Source of the DNA: Sessilibacter corallicola
GTDB taxonomy: Bacteria > Pseudomonadota > Gammaproteobacteria > Pseudomonadales > Cellvibrionaceae
Assembly: GCF_021290925.1 (NCBI RefSeq)
Contig: NZ_JAJSLX010000002.1
Span: 771,001-835,000 of the forward strand
Direction: 5' to 3'
Length of the DNA stretch: 64,000 bases
Every line of letters starts with the position of its first letter. The stretch's first letter is position 1. Below the pieces are notes generated by a model. It made no database searches, was not told where the DNA came from, and saw only the letters and a list, made by a program, of their open reading frames with translations. The position numbers and the translations under genes were made by a program. Below are positions 62,252-64,000 of the stretch, piece by piece.

Positions 62252-63559
62252 ATGGAATGCAGTTATTGGGAATCTCTTTTAAGACAAACTGTTCAACCGA
62301 TCAGAGCAATTGCAGTAATTTCTGCGGTGACCGTTTTTACTCAGCACGCTCATAGTTCCAGTTTCGGAATTTTTGAACCGAAGGCGCTAGCTATGGGTGG
62401 CGCAAGCGTTGCAGTTTCTTCTATCGACAACGCCCAATTTTATAACCCGGCGTTGCTTGCGTTTCACGACACCGACGAAGACGTTAAAAATACCGGGCGC
62501 TTTTATCTGCCCACCTCCAGTATTCAAATTCCTGAAGCAGCGTTTGATATTCAAGACATTGACGATGACGAATTAGTTGATCAACTCAGCGATTCTGTGG
62601 ATCAATTTAACGCCGCTCCAGGCGTTGATAATGCCTCGGCGGTGGTAGTCTCTGCCGATGATTTACTGTCTGCATTGAATAATTTATCAGACTCAAATCT
62701 ATCCCTCGATGGCTTCGCAGGCGTAGCGTTGGTGGAACCAGGTGTGCGCCAAGGTGGCGGTTTTTACCTAGGTGCTCGTGGTCTCGGCGGCGGAGAAATT
62801 GATATTACGCCACAAGACCTGGAGCTTCTTAACGATTACAGCGAAGGGCTTGAATTCATCGCCAGTGCCGGTGCGCGAGGAGAGGCGCACCCGGAACTGT
62901 TCAATGCCGACGGCAGTTTGATTGATCCACGAACCAGTTTAACCAGTGGCGCCAGCGCTGTGGGTGCAGCAGCGCTTGAGGTAGGGGTTAGCTTTGCTTA
63001 CGAATTTGATGTTTGGGGGCAGCCAGTGGCGTTTGGGTTGACGCCGAAATTTTCAAATATTTTCACCTACGAAGCGATTCTCGATATTCAAAACAACGAA
63101 GTGATTACTGAAAGCTCGGATCAGAGTGAAAGAGTGTTAAATCTGGACGTTGGTGTCGCCAGCTCTTACGGTCCTTGGGCCGCTGGTATTGCCGTCAAAG
63201 ATGTGTTTGAGCGCAGTATCGACACCGAATTGGGCAACGAAGTGTTTATTGGTACCAAGCCAAGATTGGGCCTTGCCTATCGAGGTGAGCGTTTTCAATT
63301 GGGTTTAGATTACGATTTAATCCCGATTAAACCCGTCGGAACTGAGTCTGAAACCCAAGAAATTGCGCTCGGTTTTAATTGGCAGTTATGGCGTACGTTT
63401 TCTTTGCGCGCTGGATTTCGACAGGATCAGGCATCGGACGCCGACAGCCAAGTTTCTCTAGGATTTGGCTTTCGTTGGCGTCGATTCTTAATGGACGCAG
63501 CGATCAGTGAAAGTAGTGATTCAAGTGCCGCTGCGTTGCAGTTTGGTTGGACGATGTAG
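62252..63559 (+). CDS. TraF-like outer-membrane beta-barrel protein (TraF_2 family)
   Basis: A 435-residue exported protein. A hydrophobic segment around 18-32 then 'SSSFGIFEPKALAMGGASVA' resembles the start of chromosomal 'conjugal transfer protein TraF' homologues, with 'QFYNPALLAFH' the usual following motif. The C-terminal half has repeated short beta strands ('LGFGFRWRRFLMDAAIS') and ends in 'ALQFGWTM', consistent with an outer-membrane barrel. Despite the name, no conjugation genes are near, and the real role of these chromosomal copies is unknown. An Asp/Ser/Leu-rich stretch at about 85-140 is low in complexity. Confidence 0.78.
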   Translation: MECSYWESLLRQTVQPIRAIAVISAVTVFTQHAHSSSFGIFEPKALAMGGASVAVSSIDNAQFYNPALLAFHDTDEDVKNTGRFYLPTSSIQIPEAAFDIQDIDDDELVDQLSDSVDQFNAAPGVDNASAVVVSADDLLSALNNLSDSNLSLDGFAGVALVEPGVRQGGGFYLGARGLGGGEIDITPQDLELLNDYSEGLEFIASAGARGEAHPELFNADGSLIDPRTSLTSGASAVGAAALEVGVSFAYEFDVWGQPVAFGLTPKFSNIFTYEAILDIQNNEVITESSDQSERVLNLDVGVASSYGPWAAGIAVKDVFERSIDTELGNEVFIGTKPRLGLAYRGERFQLGLDYDLIPIKPVGTESETQEIALGFNWQLWRTFSLRAGFRQDQASDADSQVSLGFGFRWRRFLMDAAISESSDSSAAALQFGWTM

Positions 63560-63637
63560 TGTTGAGACCGATAAACTAGGGTAGTGGTATCGATCAATAA
63601 CTTAACTGATTTGTTAAAATTAAACAGAATCTAGAGT

Positions 63638-64000
63638 ATGAATTCAACAAATACGATAACAACCGTGGTTGATGTTTTGCGTCACGGTCAGTGTGAGGGC
63701 GGTGAAATTTATCGGGGCTCAACCGATGTTGTATTAACTGAGTTGGGCTGGCAGCAGATGGCTAATTCTTTGCAGCCGTTACTCAACGATGACGGCAAAG
63801 CTCCTTGGAGCCAAATTATTTCTTCGCCTTTAAAGCGTTGCTTGCTTTTTTCCAAGCATCACTCCGAGCAGTGGAATGTGCCTCTTCGAATCGAAGAAAA
63901 TATCCGCGAAATGAGTTTCGGCGATTGGGAAGGTCAGTTAACGAAAGAAATTTATAAGGCCGATCCTGAGTTTGTATTAAAGTTTTATAACGACCCTGAA
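63638..64000 (+). CDS. Histidine phosphatase, CobC-like (N-terminal part, runs off window)
   Basis: An open frame begins at ATG 63638 and continues past the end, giving 121 residues. It has the phosphoglycerate-mutase-type RHG motif ('VDVLRHGQCEGGEIYRGSTD') with the catalytic His, then 'SSPLKRCLLFSKHH' and 'REMSFGDWEGQLTKEIY'. This is the form of CobC/alpha-ribazole phosphatase, which acts in cobalamin nucleotide-loop assembly. Other cobalamin genes, if present, lie outside the window. Confidence 0.8.
   Translation, partial: MNSTNTITTVVDVLRHGQCEGGEIYRGSTDVVLTELGWQQMANSLQPLLNDDGKAPWSQIISSPLKRCLLFSKHHSEQWNVPLRIEENIREMSFGDWEGQLTKEIYKADPEFVLKFYNDPE

Noticed and set aside
62252-63559. Evidence of a conjugative element from the TraF name
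   Set aside because: These TraF_2 proteins are chromosomal in many proteobacteria and no other transfer genes are nearby.

Overview
The window is chromosomal DNA of a free-living, probably marine, gammaproteobacterium of moderate GC. The evidence is the gene order rimP-nusA-infB-rbfA-truB-rpsO-pnp, the proteobacterial DUF1244 and TraF_2-type proteins, sigma-54/NtrC-type control of nitrate assimilation, and a glutathione-dependent formaldehyde pathway. An order such as Cellvibrionales or Oceanospirillales fits, but I cannot fix the genus. I found no rRNA, tRNA, CRISPR, prophage or transposase gene. Small palindromic non-coding repeats (MITE-like) are present.

Layout. 1-5.3 kb: a truncated AraC-type regulator, a secreted YHS-domain protein and a large FAD/Fe-S D-2-hydroxyacid dehydrogenase (YdiJ type). 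5.5-16.7 kb: a purine-degradation island with a RutR-like TetR repressor, an NCS2 purine permease, then xdhA-xdhB-xdhC-uraD-uraH-guaD-puuD in one direction. Together these convert guanine or hypoxanthine/xanthine through urate to (S)-allantoin. Urate is oxidised by the membrane cytochrome-c-linked enzyme PuuD, not by a soluble uricase. No allantoinase is present. 17-22 kb: two acyltransferase-3 membrane enzymes flanking an FMN glutamate-synthase-like protein and Fe superoxide dismutase. 22.5-26 kb: a MITE, a LysR regulator, and frmA plus fghA for formaldehyde detoxification. 26-32 kb: an outer-membrane beta-barrel protein, alkylation repair (Ogt and an Ada-AlkA fusion), a second MITE, an enoyl-CoA hydratase/isomerase-family gene and an SDR. 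32-42 kb: the transcription/translation operon with a long structured leader, ending with rpsO and pnp. 42-50.6 kb: S1/P1 nuclease, a GcvA-like LysR, a DUF885 lipoprotein, a di-haem oxidoreductase-like protein, a glycerophosphodiesterase and DUF1244. 50.7-62 kb: molybdenum-cofactor genes (moeA, moaB, moaA) beside assimilatory nitrate reductase nasA, divergent from cobA-nirB-nirD. 62-64 kb: a TraF-like outer-membrane protein and the start of a CobC-like phosphatase.

Two themes tie the window together. First, nitrogen scavenging: purines and nitrate are both handled here, and both routes use molybdenum enzymes whose cofactor genes lie alongside nasA. The 535-bp region between nasA and cobA carries one -24/-12 (sigma-54) promoter facing each way with NtrC-like sites between them, which reads as a compact divergent nitrogen-control region. 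Second, small palindromic repeats have been used by the host: one supplies the stop codon of a LysR gene, one sits 30 bp from a start codon, and a shortened relative forms the hairpin after frmA.

Most of the window is ordinary metabolism and housekeeping. I found no convincing wholly new system. The best leads are the nas/nir control region, the repeat families, the rimP leader, and the purine operators.
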